DNA of 64,000 nucleotides from Pascua guehoae (lineage: Eukaryota; Basidiomycota; Tremellomycetes; Trichosporonales; Trichosporonaceae): positions 186,001 through 250,000 of the forward strand of contig BCJX01000004.1 in the NCBI GenBank assembly GCA_001600415.1, in the 5' to 3' direction. Numbering within the stretch: the stretch's first letter is position 1; every line of letters begins with the position of its first letter. A program made the position numbers and the translations under genes. The notes beneath the pieces were generated by a model. That model saw only the letters and a program-made list of their open reading frames with translations, was not told where the DNA came from and made no database searches. Positions 36,069-49,072 of the stretch are shown piece by piece.

Positions 36069-38466
36069 CTAGTTGAGCAAGTCTGCCAGAGACGTCTGCC
36101 CTGTCGTAGGCGGTGACCCTTGCCTCGGAACGGAGCTTGATGCGCCTGCACCGCGCTCCCCAGCTGTTTCGGTGGACAATGACCCCCGCTGCTCTCGCTG
36201 CTGTTCCGTCCGCCAGTCTCGTTCGGAACGCTCTTGCGTTGGCGATAGCGAGGCCGATTGCGACGGGTGCCCTGATGCAGATGGAGGCCGTGCAGACGCC
36301 AAGGGGGAAGTCGGCATGGACCACGACGGGGGGTCGAATCGCGGTGGATTTAATGGCGACAGTGCGGCCGGCGGTGCCGTTTGCTCGACTGATACGGGCG
36401 CGTCGAGGACGAGCTTTGACAAAGATGGTGGCAGGTTGGAGATGCGCCCGTTGGGCGAGGTCGACAGCACCGACGTCGGTGAGGTAGAAAACGCCTTGAT
36501 CGGGCTCATACTTGCGGCATTCTCTCGCGGCCGGGCCATGGCTCGACCAGCAGATGACATGGCCGTGGTTGGTGACGTGCCCACACTGCTCCCCGACGAG
36601 AGCACAGATAGTCGCCGATGTCCGTACTGTGGCCCAGGTGCAGTCGCCGGAGGCGACATTGGCGGAGGTTGGCGCGTATCACGATCACGATCACGCTCGC
36701 GCTCGCGCGGATCACCGCGTGGGTCGATGCGCGGGTCGTCAAAGTACATTCGTGGTGGTGGCGCGCCAGGCTCTGGTACCGGTGGTGCGAGCGCGTATGG
36801 AAGACGCGCGGGTGACGGTGAGCGAGGTGGGGATGGTGGGTGGGTGGACGAGTGGCTACTGTATCCCTGGCTCGGTCCAGGGACACTCGAGCTGCTGGAA
36901 CCAGGGCCAAAGCCTGGAGACTGGCTGATACCGAGACCAATACTGCCCATGCCGCCAGTGCTCACCCCTCGACGATGTGAGCCGTGCACATGCCGCTGCT
37001 GGGTGTGGGCGTGGGTGTGGGCATAACTCGCACCGGACTGCGGCGAAAGTTGACCGGGGCTGGTGTGTAAGGGCCCGACTTCGTGAGGCCATTCACGATC
37101 ATAGTATGGGTTCTGAGGGCTCAGATGTTGTGGGGTGTGCTGGCTCGGCCCTCGGCCCGTGTGTGACCTTTCGTCGGCGTATGAGATCGCGTGACTGCGG
37201 CTACTGCTGCCCACAGGCATCTGATGCGACGCCAGAGAATGGTCATGCGGTGGTGGGTAGGTCGCGCTGTGCACCAGGTGTGGAGGTGCGTTGACGAGCT
37301 GAGAAAGCGAAGGGTGCCGAGGGTGTTGTGGTCGCTGCGGTATGCGTAATGGTCCTGGGGACTCGAGAGGATGATACGCCGATGATTGCAGTGGGGCAGG
37401 AGCCGAGTGCATCGTCCACGCCGAAGAGACTGAGCCACTCGAGCTAGGTCCGCCGCCCCAGCTGGGCGCTTCAGCCGTGCGGGGTAGCCCTGCGGCGTTG
37501 TTCTCGTCGCTTTCGCGTTCACGCCGGCGCTTCTGACGTTGATTCTGAGGTCAGCAAAACACCGTAAAGGGCACCTTGCCAAACGCAATCTGAGACCAGT
37601 GACGCACTTGGAACCACACTTGCACTTGACGTGGCGTCAGGCCAATTTCTGAAGCGAGGGCTTCACGCTCGTTGGTCGCGGGGAATATTGTCTGGTGTGT
37701 CAGCGTGACATGACCATATGACCCCGAATTTTTTTCTGGTGCTTCGACCAACCTTGTCCCACAGCTTTGTCAGTGCTGTCCACTGCATACGTGTCATGAG
37801 GACACGAGTTCGGCGCTGTCGTGGTGGCGAACGGGAACGACTGGCGGGTTCCGACATTGTGCTATTCCGCCGATCGGGGGCCATACGCGCGTCCAAGTCT
37901 CGTCGTGGTGGGCTGTTTTCACGAACGGGTGGATGCGCCGGTCTCTTATTTGGGTAGGATACGGCAGACGATGTGGAATGCATCGAGCGTTGAGAGGTGT
38001 TGGAAGTGTGAGAGTGGTGGGAATGTTGAGAGTCATTTGAATCCTGCCGCACCATCGGAGGCGGCGGGACGAGCTGTGGGTCTTCAGTTTCAGAGACACG
38101 CGATGCGCGTGTGCCTAGCTTGTCGAGGTCGACCTCGCGCACAATCAGAGAGTCGGGACTCATGACACCGCGTAGACTAGTCCGTGGATCGGGCCCTTGC
38201 CAGGTATTGAGCTTTGCGACTCCGCTGTCCGGCGTCGCATAAGGGCCGAGAGGAGGCGGGCGGTACCGGGCGCGGTCGATGTTACTCGGCGGCCGGTCAC
38301 GAGGCTTCGGTGGAGGGGCGGTCGACTCAAGAGTCGACGCCGGCGCCGAATGACTTGGACCACCGAAAGAGTGTGACGAAATATCCAAGGATGGAGAAGT
38401 TGGTTGTGAGCGCTCACGGGGTGGGACACCTATTTGCGACGACGCCACGTGTGAGCCGTTATCCAT
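36069..38466 (-). CDS. Homeodomain transcription factor
   Basis: Three exons (38466-37753, 37691-37608, 37544-36069) give 757 aa. The homeodomain spans about residues 217-276 and crosses both introns (61 and 63 nt): RRTRVLMTRMQWTALTKLW in helix 1, NEREALASEIGLTPRQVQVW into helix 3, then FQNQRQKRRRERD. The invariant WF-N-R contacts of the recognition helix (WFQNQRQK) are intact, so DNA binding is expected. The rest is low complexity: Ser/Pro/His-rich, with an RERERDRDRD patch and a TSPTSVLSTSPNG repeat. The start MDNGSHVASS at 38466 is the first ATG; the frame stays open to about 38545 and an acceptor-like CTCTAG precedes it, so an upstream exon is possible. This is a basidiomycete single-homeodomain regulator; I do not assign it to a mating-type or Pho2/Yox1 class. 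Confidence 0.88.
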
Positions 38467-41400
38467 GATGACCGGCCGCTTGTTGCCGCTGCCGAGCAAT
38501 GCCTGTCTGATGGGCTCCCGGTTCACGGTTGGGACGGGGCTTGCTAGAGTTGAGGACTCGCTTGTCCAGCTCGCCCTGAGTCACCCGTCGGCCGTCGGAT
38601 TCGGCAGGGGCCGTTCTCGACCGGCGGGTGGTGACTGGTCGCGGCGTCTGATCCGCCTCTCTGATAGATGCACTGAATGATGCGTGTGGTGGTGAGTCCA
38701 GCGCCAACGGCTTGTTCCACTAGCAGTGGACACCCTGTCGACGCGTTTTCCTCGCTACCGTTTCGATGGCAATGGTGGGACGTTCCTTCCTTTTCAGGGA
38801 CGATGCGGCGAATGGGCACTTGGATGAGCACCGACCTACGCCGCTCCCAGGGGCAATGTTCAGGTGAGGTATGCTGGAAACAGGAGGACAGTGGGCACGG
38901 TGGAAGTCGTGTGCCCAATGGTTCGAAGGACACGACGATTTGGCGCGCCAAAAGGGTAGTTAGAGTTCGGGGGCGGACAGGAGAGTCAGAAGCAGGACGA
39001 GGTCGTTGGTGACCACTCGGTCGTTTTGTCAACACAAATGTGTCTATGGAGTGGAGGACAAGAAATTGACTATAGTCGTTAGCACCAATGTACTGCCTTG
39101 AAGGGACATGGTGGGAAGAGAACAAAAATAGCAAGATGCACGCGTTCACGATGGCCAACGAAGGGGAACGCAGGTCAGGAGCTCGCACGGGCCACAACGC
39201 CCATGGCGTCGAGGTGCAACTACTGGTGCACGACCGTGAGGATCGCCAACAGCTTGTCAGCCATGTGGAGCAGTGGCTTAAGGGTCGGCATGACGCCACA
39301 CCCAACGCTGGGGCATCCTGGTCTGGCAATGGCGCGCGCGAGCGCCGTCTCGGCATTGCAGTCGGCAGCTGCAGGCGAGGAATGTGCACTCACCAGTTGG
39401 GTATGTCGAGGGGATGTTGGAGTGTGACAAAAAGCAGAGCGTGGTGGTGGTGGTGTGGTGGTGAAGTGGAGGTTGGTATGTTGGAAGGTATGTTGTTCGG
39501 AATGCACCAAGCTTGTTGGAAACGTGATATCAAACCTGGCCCGTCAATTTCAGCTACGCGCCCGCTGCGGCCGTGGCCCCTTTGTGCCCCAGGGTCACCA
39601 AGCAAACAGGAGGTGTGTCGCAGGTTTGTGTCTCATGGTCACCAACCACTCACTTGTGTTATGTGGATAAACCAGTAGCCACTAGTGGAACAACGGCCGG
39701 GGTCGGTATAATGAAATGGATGACGTTGCGAAACAAAGTGCGGAATGAGAAGAGTACGCAAGACTCCCTCGGATTTAGGCGAAAGGGTGGGCGGTGAATG
39801 CCGTTGGATCCCACACCTCGTGTTTTGGGTCCGTGGGAGTGCAGGTGGAGCGAGACCGAGCACACAGGCGGCGATTACCGAGGGGGAGGTAGTCACTACT
39901 TGAAGTACTGCAGTTTGTCCTAAAAGCTGTAATCGTTTATGCTGATGGGGCACTGTCGGGGGAAGCTGCCAATGAATTCTTGGCCCCCTCACGTGTCGTA
40001 GGCTGGCGTGTGTGTGTGGGCCGCGGAACCGAACAGTAGTAGTGGGGTTTTGGCGGACACGCCAGAGTGTTTCAGTTGGTGCTGCGTCGTCTACAGTAGA
40101 GTTGGCCGCTTTCTGTGGTGTGTCAATGTCGATGCGTGGCGACAACTCGAGATTGCAACGGTTTGGTATATAGTAGTACCGGTAGGTAGATTGCAGCCAA
40201 GGCTTCTTTCACTGGAACTGCTCGAGCTCCAGCGGAAGTGGACAGAACCACGCGTAATCGGGGTCCACGGGGCACTGGTACACCCACGTGAACATCCAGC
40301 CTCAACCCAAAATCGTTCCCACTCTGAGACACGAGGGACCGCGGCATGTGCGCGGTATGACCGTAGTGGCTTGAGCTTGGTAACGCATGCACACAAGACG
40401 CTGCCTCCCCGCTGTGTCCGGAGCACACTTTGGAGCGAATGGAGTCGCCGTTGCAGGTAGGCGCCACTCGCTACCCAGCAATAATGCAAGACGCATGAAA
40501 TCTTACTTACGGCAAGTCAATGTTTTGGTGACTGGATGATCGGCAGGAGTCTGGTGGATTTCGCCGCACGTGCCAAACAAGTTGCCTGACTGGGCCGGCG
40601 GCTGTGAACAGGGGTGGTGACGGTCGGCAAATGAGACGGACGGGAGGCAAAGATGGGGCCGAGGGGGGAGGTCGGATTCGGCGTTCTGGCCAGTGAGCAG
40701 TGAGAACGATGGAGTGCAGGTCATGCTTGCAGCTCTGGCGCCCACCAACCAAAAGCCGCGTAGACTGCAGTGAGAGAGAAATCGCTCTGGGCTGTTCTGC
40801 GCTGGTCTGCTCTTGCACACTAGTGTGCTCTGGCTAATGCGTGCCTGGGCCTGAACAAAGGCTAAACCACGGGTGGCACAAACACCACACCCTTTGCTTT
40901 GCCCTGCTTTTGCCGTCATGGGCTTCGGTGACTTGAGCCAGTCGCCGTGGGCTAATATGGGTCATGCCAACTTGGTGCCTTGCACTTGAGTTTTCCTTTC
41001 CCTGCCCAGCACTCGGCTTTACGCCACCATGCCGTCGGCGGCCGTCTGCACATTTGCCTTTTGAAGGATCCTCGCAATTGCAGTTGTACTTACAAGTGGG
41101 CTATGTCGTGTGACTTTGTAAAGGACAAGGTGTAATGCGCCAGCGTCCGGGAAGGGAGCCGAGCAAAGTCACGAGCGGGGTTGAGGGTTGAGCCCGTAGA
41201 GCGGGGTTGAGGAGAGTGGTGTTGGCCGATGGGATGTGCGGATTTGTCCAAGATTGCAGCAAAGCCCGTTGTGGCCGCGGGCCGACAATTGGGTGGTCCC
41301 TGCCGTATCAGTGCACTGTGTCGAAACCATTTGTGTCCGAGGCGGTACTAGGTGGGCAGTGGTGCACACGCCTGCGTGCGAGCACGACAATGGCAATCGA

Positions 41401-41773
41401 ACTGTCCTAACTGGACGGGAGATGCGAATAGATGGAATGGAAGGAAAGCGAGGTATGTACATGTGCCTCGATAAACAAAACCCATGAAGGAGGAGGAAGA
41501 ACCCTGCACATGCGCACAGAAGAGGACAGTCCCGGACATTATGGTCTTTGCACTTACTGGGATACGAGATACAGCCCGAGTTGCAGTCGTTGGTGTCGAC
41601 GCGTTGGCAGTTGCTGAAGGAGCGAGCGGCCAAAGTCTTGAGGTGGTCTATGGGTACTCTGGCTGCGCAGAAAAGGAGATGGGAAGAGTAAAGAGAGAAA
41701 GTGGGAGGGAGGGGAAGGCGAACAAGACAGCGAGGGAAGGAGAGATATAGGGGGATTGGCAAGGAGGAAGGCA

Positions 41774-41816
41774 GTGTGCGTGTGTGTGTGTGTGCGTTTG
41801 TGCGTTTGTGCGTGTA
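41774..41816 (+). repeat. GT/GCGTTT microsatellite
   Basis: A GTGTGTGTGTGTGT core followed by TGTGCGTTTGTGCGTTTGTGCG. A simple repeat, not in any gene. Confidence 0.85.
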
Positions 41817-43768
41817 TCGTGGTTGTCGAGAGAAAGAGTGCGTTTGGAGCTACAAGAAAACTTGTCCAGAGGACTGGATTGTCGCTTGCTACTCAAAGTA
41901 GTCGCTAGTCGCTGTGCTCACTCACTCACACTCACTTGCACACACACATACTCTCTGTCTCTCTCTGTGTCTCGGCGAGCATGCAAAGGTGTCAGGTTGA
42001 CTTTTGGTCGAGCAAAGCCCAATTCCCCCCTTAATAATGACGGTACTACCGCCCACACGTGTTTTTCATTTCTTTTCATCTTCCCATGCATCATGAATCA
42101 TCATCGCCATCCCCTTGGCGCTGGGGCCGACGTTGCCAAGGTTATCGTGTTGCAGATCCATGACCAGCGCGTCTAATTGCGAGCACATGCACACGGCAAC
42201 AGACAGCACTCTTGATTCACGGGCGTGTGGTACAGTACTGCAGTATAGTGTGGTGGCTGGCCATGGCTGGACAATGGCTTAATGGCTTAATCGGCCATAC
42301 GGGGTAACAGATTCCTCCTACCGTGTAAGCGCTCTCCGTGTACCTCGGGGCGCCCCCTTTGTTTGTCTAGACGCGGCAGCATCATCCATCTAGTCGTGTC
42401 ACATTTCCTCCATGCTTCTCTTGTGTGTCCATCAAATGCCCCTCATCGACGTGTTCATCAGTGTGCGTGGTGTGAATGAATGCAGAGACGAGAAGAAAAA
42501 TTATGCTACACGAAAATCTGCACGCGAGGTACTAAACGCCCACTTTCCACCGACAAGGCACCACTGCGTATCCCATGTACGCGCGCCCCAGAGCGCTGTT
42601 GCCGTCTTTGCCTCTCTGCCATCGGTGCACCGGTGAGGCACAAGGGGCAACCGGGGACGAGAGCCAACCGGATAGAGAGGACGCTTGTTCAGGTCGCGAG
42701 ACGATACGAGACGATCAGCCGAGTGCAGTATGTGGGTGGGTACGAGCCAGAAGCCAAAAAGGGTTGCCGGTATATCTGGAGATCGGCTGAATCCGTGACG
42801 CAGACAGACGTGGTTCACACATTCCACCGCCAGCCCGTTTCATCGCCCTTTGATCGTCCTCTCCTTTCTCCCTTCTTCCCTCATCCTCTTCCTCTCCTTG
42901 GCACCTCCGACAACGGGAATGGATCGGAGCGCGCGAGCGCGGCACCAGTGTAATTAACTAGCGCCCAGCCGCAGACGAGGGGCGGCTAGAATTCGAGCGC
43001 TCGTTCCTTTCGGCGGCCGTCCCAGGTTCCGTCCCACACGGCACAAACAATTTGAGCGCGTCGTCCCCTCATGACAAGGCCGGGCGCCAGCGCGCCAATG
43101 AATTCTACTACTGTACTTGGTGTACCGCGTCCAATCGGGAGTCCTCGCACAGCATGCCGTCGATCACACAGATCGACGCCAAGGGATCGACACGTGTTGC
43201 GGTATGCCGCGGCAACGCCGCCGGCACATGCGCGGTTGGACGACAGTAATGGCATCCCACAGCGACGGGCGCGTTGCGGATCAATAACCAATCCTGCTCC
43301 TTCCCACTCGCCTCGGTCCATGTCGGGTCCATGAGACCCAGCGAAGCCCAAAAGAGTAACGCAGCTACGCATCTGCTGGGCCGAGTCTGTATCGTCGCAA
43401 CCGAGCTGCGAGCGCGCACTGAGCGGCACACGATGCTCATTTTGTGACGTGGACCTCTGCCATTGGTGACTGCCGCCGATGGTCCATAATCATGATTCAG
43501 CGTCGCCTTTGTTGTGGCTGTGAGAATAAAAACACCAGGAGCATGATAGAGGCGAGTGTGAGAATGAAGAGGAGCAAAAATTTGCGTCTCTGACGAGCAG
43601 GTCAAAGTGTACAAGGTTGCCCAGCAAACGTCCTGTAGTCGGACTCGGCTTTATGACCAACACGCAGCGCTTGGCCTTCACCGCGCCCTCGACTTCATTT
43701 TATTTCTCCCGCACCTCTGTGTGTGTGTTTTACACACGAGGTCATACACTGCTGCTGCTGCTGGACGC

Positions 43769-44113
43769 ATGGCCGCCGCTCAAACAACAGTACCCTACTA
43801 CCCCCGCTCGACCCGCGGCGAACTGCAACCTCGACCACTCGCGCCACTCGACAGGACACCTGCACACCTGACCCCTCTGCCCGAACAAGACGACGATGCG
43901 ACACCCCGCGAACGGAGCGGGATCATTTTAGATGCATCTCCGTACTTGCCATGCTGGTGGGCGAGATTTGGTTTTGTGGCGCGACACTACTCGGGCAGGT
44001 GTCCACCGGCCACCTTACTCGGGTACCAGTCACGTTCCTCGGGCACCGGCACGAGCCTTTCTGGTGGGCAGTCTGCTAGTCTGTTCAGACCGGCCAACAA
44101 GAGTGTCGTGTGA
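43769..44113 (+). CDS. Doubtful small ORF, 114 aa
   Basis: The start context is good (ACGCATGGCCGCC) and a CT- and TG-rich stretch precedes it. The first 65 residues read plausibly (MAAAQTTVPYYPRSTRG..., an acidic PEQDDDATPRERSG), but the C-terminal half is Ser/Gly/Arg-rich and may be non-coding. No domain, signal or homologue is recognised. Confidence 0.2.
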   Translation: MAAAQTTVPYYPRSTRGELQPRPLAPLDRTPAHLTPLPEQDDDATPRERSGIILDASPYLPCWWARFGFVARHYSGRCPPATLLGYQSRSSGTGTSLSGGQSASLFRPANKSVV

Positions 44114-46121
44114 CCCGTCCATCTACAAAAGGCTGCCGTGAGCCACTGTGGATGCGGACTCGCATGCGTGGTTTTGGGCAGGATGACTTGTTCCAAATTC
44201 CACGACGCGTGACTTGTTCCACCAGCCGTGACTGTTGTGAGCTCGCCCGCTCGTCTCTTGCCAATCAGCAGAGCTAGCAGAGTATATGATGGCCCAGGGT
44301 CGTGTCTAGTTTATGTTCCTCGCATAGTCTAGCCGTCGTGAGCCTGTCTCGCAGCTCCCAGATTGTTTCCGACCTCGCCCCTCCACCTACGGCCTGCCTG
44401 CAGCGCAGCTGATAAAAGTCACAGTTGGCAAGACCTGGCGATTTGTCCACGATCGCAATTCTTGGCAGCGCTAGTGAGCCCCGCGGGCCGCCCATCGAGC
44501 CGCGCAGAGCGCGCGCCGGATGCAAAAGGCGTTGTCAGAGTCATCCCAATGGCGCCCTTGTTCTGGCAGGGGGTAGATCTCGGAAGCGGAAATCGGTGGC
44601 CCTCGAAGCGTTTTTTTTTTCCTCTGTGTGAGTGAAAAACGGTCGAAGGCGGCAGGCCAGCGCAGGCTGACAATATTCCTAGGAAAAATAACCCCCGACG
44701 GGGTACGAGGCGCGGCGAGGCAATTTTGTGCCGTGCCACTTGGAGAATCCCCCTCGTAACTCGACAAAAAGGCCAATCGTCTGCTGCCGCTGATTGCACG
44801 AGCCCGCATAATCCCGCCCCCGGTATACTGGAAGGGGCGGCTGCGTGTGGGTCGATCAAACGCAAATGTAACCTTGTCCTGAAGGGGAGTGCCCCCCCGT
44901 GACCCAAGAAGCAGCCAAGGTCCGCATCCTTGCTCCGCGGGGTTCACACAGCCCAACGTGCCAGACACCAGAGGACAGATCCACATGAGCTGTGTGTACG
45001 GGGGGTCGTCAGAGTGGCGCAAAACGTGGATGACACGAGGACGACACGAGGGGCTGGTCGCACGGCGACGATCCCATTAACGACGGGTGCCACAACGCCA
45101 CCCCCCACCACCACACCCCGCTTTGTCGTCGTGTTTGGTCTCAGTGCTCGCATCGTGTCTCACCAGGCGACTAAATTAATTTCCCACCCGCGCGCGCATT
45201 GACAATCATTATCCACGTCCAAGCACGACGAAAGCGCGATCAGCGAAACGCTCGAGCCCGCGAGAACACGCCGACACACGCTGAGCGGCCGATATGCCCC
45301 GAACGCCTGCGCCCGCACTCGCCAGGCTTGGACAATCGCACATTGCGCATCCTCTGAGCTCGTTGCGCCCTGCCTCACCTGTGCGCGCGCCATTATTGCA
45401 TTCCTGTCGGTGCGACGGTGGACGAGAAAAACATGCCGAAGCGGGGGAACGTGGCGCCTACGCACCCTTCGCGAGAAGGTGTGCCGACAGCCGCGCGTCC
45501 GCAGCACCCTCAAGACCGCAAGAGATGCGATTCAGTGACGCCAAGATGAGGACCTGGGCAGCTGTGCAAGCAAGCATGCCACAGCTCGCAGGTCGAGACC
45601 GCCGTCAATCTGTCGATTAATCCCCGATTCTCACGCCATCGTCAGCGGAGGGAACCGGGGACTGTCAGATCCAGAAGCGAAAGGAATCACGCCCCAGACA
45701 CACCCGCGACGATTCGCGACGATTTACACACACTCCCAGTGTGGACATCTCGCAACTCCCTTCCCCGCCCCCACTCCCACAGCGTGCCCATCAATCTACA
45801 GCGTCGCCAAAATTCCCCACGGCCCAACGTCTCCCGTACCCTGCCGAATACGTCCCCGCGTCCCGCCTGCGATCGACTGGCGTCGAGCGGGGGAGAATTG
45901 TAAACGACGAGGACGGAGCAAAGAAAAGGACACCATAGTCGCTGGTTCCACTTACGACAATATCAGTCGACCTTTGTCGGCAGCGCGCCTGCCCAGAATA
46001 CCGCCGCTCTGCAGCCACACCTCCCAGCCGACGGATAAACGGGATGGGCGTGGGTGACGATGTCGAGGTTGGCGTGCCGTACGGGCGAGGAGGGTGAGGG
46101 AAAAAGATCCCGAGGGAAAAG

Positions 46122-46217
46122 GAGCGCGGGGACAAAAGAGCGCGGGGACAAGAGAGCGCGAGGACGGAAGAGCGCGAGGACAAAAGAGCGCGAGGACAAA
46201 AGAGCGCGAGGACAAAA
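46122..46217 (+). repeat. 16-bp minisatellite, six copies
   Basis: Six tandem copies of GAGCGCGRGGACAAAA with a few substitutions (46122, 46138, 46154, 46170, 46186, 46202). The last three copies are identical, which suggests recent expansion. A seventh degenerate unit follows. No spacers are present, so this is not a CRISPR array. Confidence 0.95.
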
Positions 46218-46818
46218 GAGCACGACGAAATGGATCGCAACGAAGAGGAACAAAATGAACGCGATGACAGGATAAAGGCAGGCTGCCGAGTCGACTGGGC
46301 ACAGCCACGCGCCGCGAGCGCGCGCGAGGGGGACGCGCCGTGGCCGACCCGGATCAACGGGCGCGACGACGAGGCGTTGTGGTGCTCTCCTCCGTTGGCT
46401 GTGAGTTTGCTCTGGCGATAAGTGTACTTTTTGGATGGACGCTGGCGTGTTCAACGCCGGTGAGCGGCGATGATGTCGGCTGTGCGACGGGGTCACTTCT
46501 CGTGCTATTTAATGAGGATCGTCGTGTTGAGGATAGCGAGCGGGCATGTCTACGCGTCGAGCGGCAAATATTGCCTTTGTGTAGGCATGGGTATACGTTC
46601 TCTTCAAGACAGAAACGGAAGAGCGTGCCGCGCGCGAACCCCCTGGCAACAACCTTATCCTCTGCAAGGATTGATAGAGTGAGTGCCTTCCTGAGTGCCT
46701 TCCGCTGGACCAGAATCAACAGGGCGACCTGCTACCGACACGAAAATCAACAAATGGTGTGCCTAATGCATGCTATTGCTATGATGGATACGATGCAGAG
46801 TGGTGTGGTGTTGGAATA

Positions 46819-49072
46819 CTATACAGAAGCCAGGGTCTGGCCATAAACGGGGTCGACGACCGTCTTCAACGTGTCGAGAAGCACCTCTGCGCCGCGCTGG
46901 ATGCCCCAGAAGCTGACCTGCTTGATGCGTTTAGAGTTTGCCGCCTCGGACGAGACGTGGTGCGCGAGGGCAGAGTAGATCTGGTCCGAGATGGACGTCA
47001 TGAGGCCCGTCTCAAAGAGGGTCCACGAGCCGTCAAAGTCGGGCAGGTCGGCGGCCACCTGGCAGTGGATGGGGACGAGGGTGCGGTTGGCGTTGATGAA
47101 TGCGACAATCGGACGGATGAGCGCATTGTTCGTCACACTCAGGTCCGAGGTGAAGACTGGCACTGCAGCCTTGAGGTCGCGGAAGCGCAGGTCAATGTCA
47201 ATCGTGACCTGCCGCCGGTCTTCGAGAGGATACGACGGCGCACGCAGCGGCGAGCGGTCGAGGCGGTGCTGGCCCGGGATGAGCGCCGACGAACTGCTCG
47301 CCTCGCTCGCAGCTAGCGTGTCGTGTAGGCGTGACGACATGACGTACTCGCCCTCGGTGTCGTCAGGGTGCACGCCCGAGATGGCAATGGTGGCCACGTT
47401 GCGGCCAATCTCGTCGAAAATGGCCTTGATGTCCACCTGGTCGTCGGGATGCGCCGGGAACTTGATGTCCAGCACGGCGTCCAGTTTGCCAGACGTAAAC
47501 CATGCCATCGCACCCTCGTGCCCAGACGCATACTGGGCGTGCTCGATGGGAAGGCCGTCGATGCGGAAGCGCGCCATGCGCTTAAAGTCGTGCTCCGAGT
47601 CGCGGACCGACTTGCCCAGCTTTTGCGGCATGTGCAAGCTAAAGAGACAGTTGTCATATTGCCCAGTCATGGCCTCGGCGCTGATCATGTCATAGAAGAG
47701 CCATCGTTTGCGGAACGGGGCAAACTTTGCGTTGAAAATGGACACGTTGAACGGCCGCTGTCCTCCAGGTTGATATACGGTGACCAAAAAGTCCTCCACA
47801 TCAAAGGAATCGAGCTCAAAGTCGCCAGTTTGCGTTGCGTGACGGAAATCGGCCGGCGACATGGGCTGGCTCGTGTCCCACCAGACAGAACGGCGGTCGA
47901 TTACTCCGCGTACACCCTTTACCTTGGCATCCTTTACCAGACCCTTGCCGTCCAGCCAGCGCTTTAGACTGAGGGTCACCTCCACCTCGTCAAAGTTGAT
48001 GTCAAACATGGTGTAGTTGTTCTCCTCGGACGCTCGTGGGAGGTCGTGGTATGTGGCTCGTGGGATGGACGACGAGAGGAACGGCACAGGGGACGGAGCT
48101 GAAGTCGTAGCCGTCTTGGGCTTGCTTTCGGCCGTATTGTCCTGTGGTCGCCGGGAGACGTAGACATTGCGGAATGCAATCTTTCCAGATCCCCATCTTG
48201 GAACAATGGCTGATTCAAAGCTGATACCGAGTCAGCATGGCCGGAAAGTGTGACCGCCTACGCACATAACATTAAGGCCAGACGACGACGTGAGGTAGTC
48301 TGAAATCCACCGTGCCACATATTCCTGCAGCGAGAGCGAGTTGAGAGTGGCAAAGACCGCCGAGACAAACGTCGTTCTGGGAAATCAGCACTAGCACAAG
48401 TAAACAAACACAAAGTTGGTCTTTGAAACAGTCATGACTCACGTCCCGATCAAAATCCAGAGGGCTGTTTGGGTGGTCAGCCAGCTTTCCTGCCGTGCAA
48501 AGTCGGTGTGGCCACTCACTGTTACCAACCACAAACCAACTAAGGAATGCGCTCAGGTCGTCCGTGTTGAAGCGCCTCCACCCTCGGATGGCGAACCACT
48601 TTAGACGAATTCGGAGACGCTGCCACCAGCCATCTGCGGCCTTGAGCAGGTCCTCCTTGGTTGGGCGATGTTGCGAGTGGAGGACGGACGACTGGGTGAT
48701 GATGCGTCGGATAAAGGGCGTGTACTCTTGGATGTAGCCCGGTGGTGGTTTGGGTACTGGGGGTAGTGCGGGAGGATCGGGCTTGCTGCAGTGTGGACAC
48801 GGTTCTTTGCGTGGGGGATGAGAGTGTGGAGGTGTCGTCGAGTTGAGCCGCCGTGGGAACGGAGACTGGCGGAGTGGTGTCGCCAACGGGGTGCGTCTTG
48901 GCAGCAGCCCAGAGGCGGTAGAGAGAAGAGGTCGGGTGGTTAGGTATCGCTGCGTCAAGGAGAGTGTGGGTGTTCGTGGGGACAAGATGGTTCGCGACGA
49001 GCTTGCTCGCAAAGACGCGAGGACCGAGGTTCGCGCCAGGACGTGCGCTGGAGTTCGTGCCACGGCGTGCAT
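46819..49072 (-). CDS. MDM31: MDM31/MDM32 family mitochondrial inner membrane protein
   Basis: Four exons (49072-48520, 48464-48443, 48376-48266, 48220-46819) give 695 aa. The N-terminus (MHAVARTPAHVLARTSVLAS...) is Arg/Ser-rich without acids, a mitochondrial presequence. A membrane segment LWILIGTTTFVSAVFATLN (about residues 186-204) is created only by splicing a 22-nt microexon, then SLQEYVARWISDYL. The conserved MDM31 core follows (IAFRNVYVSRRP, then NFDEVEVTLSLKRWLDGKG, KGVRGVIDRRSVWW, the FDVEDFLVTVYQP strand, and FDSWTLF-like FDGSWTLFETGLM). MDM31 and MDM32 act in mitochondrial morphology, nucleoid stability and cardiolipin or phospholipid homeostasis. Introns are 55, 66 and 45 nt. I use MDM31 rather than MDM32 by general resemblance; fungi often keep one of the pair more conserved. 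Confidence 0.88.

Larger units (their letters stand above)
38467..46818. other. 8.3 kb gene-poor region
   Basis: The largest gap in the window. Frames here have skewed composition and no family resemblance. Content noted: probable long 5-prime leader and promoter of the homeodomain gene (38.5-40 kb), a GT-rich microsatellite (41774-41816), a small candidate frame (43769-44113), a direct repeat of TGACTTGTTCCA (about 44186 and 44213), and a 16-bp minisatellite (46122-46217). An unconserved or non-coding transcript could lie here. Confidence 0.55.

Noticed and set aside
38544..39389. 281-codon minus-strand frame upstream of the homeodomain gene
   Set aside because: Low-quality composition. A short part next to 38600 could be an upstream exon, but no junction is convincing enough to annotate.
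6246..44878. Shared 15-mer AAATGTAACCTTGTC near 6247 and 44864
   Set aside because: A few shared 15-mers are expected by chance in 64 kb, and flanks do not align.
46122..46217. Possible CRISPR-like array
   Set aside because: Repeats are directly tandem with no spacers, in a fungal genome; it is a minisatellite.
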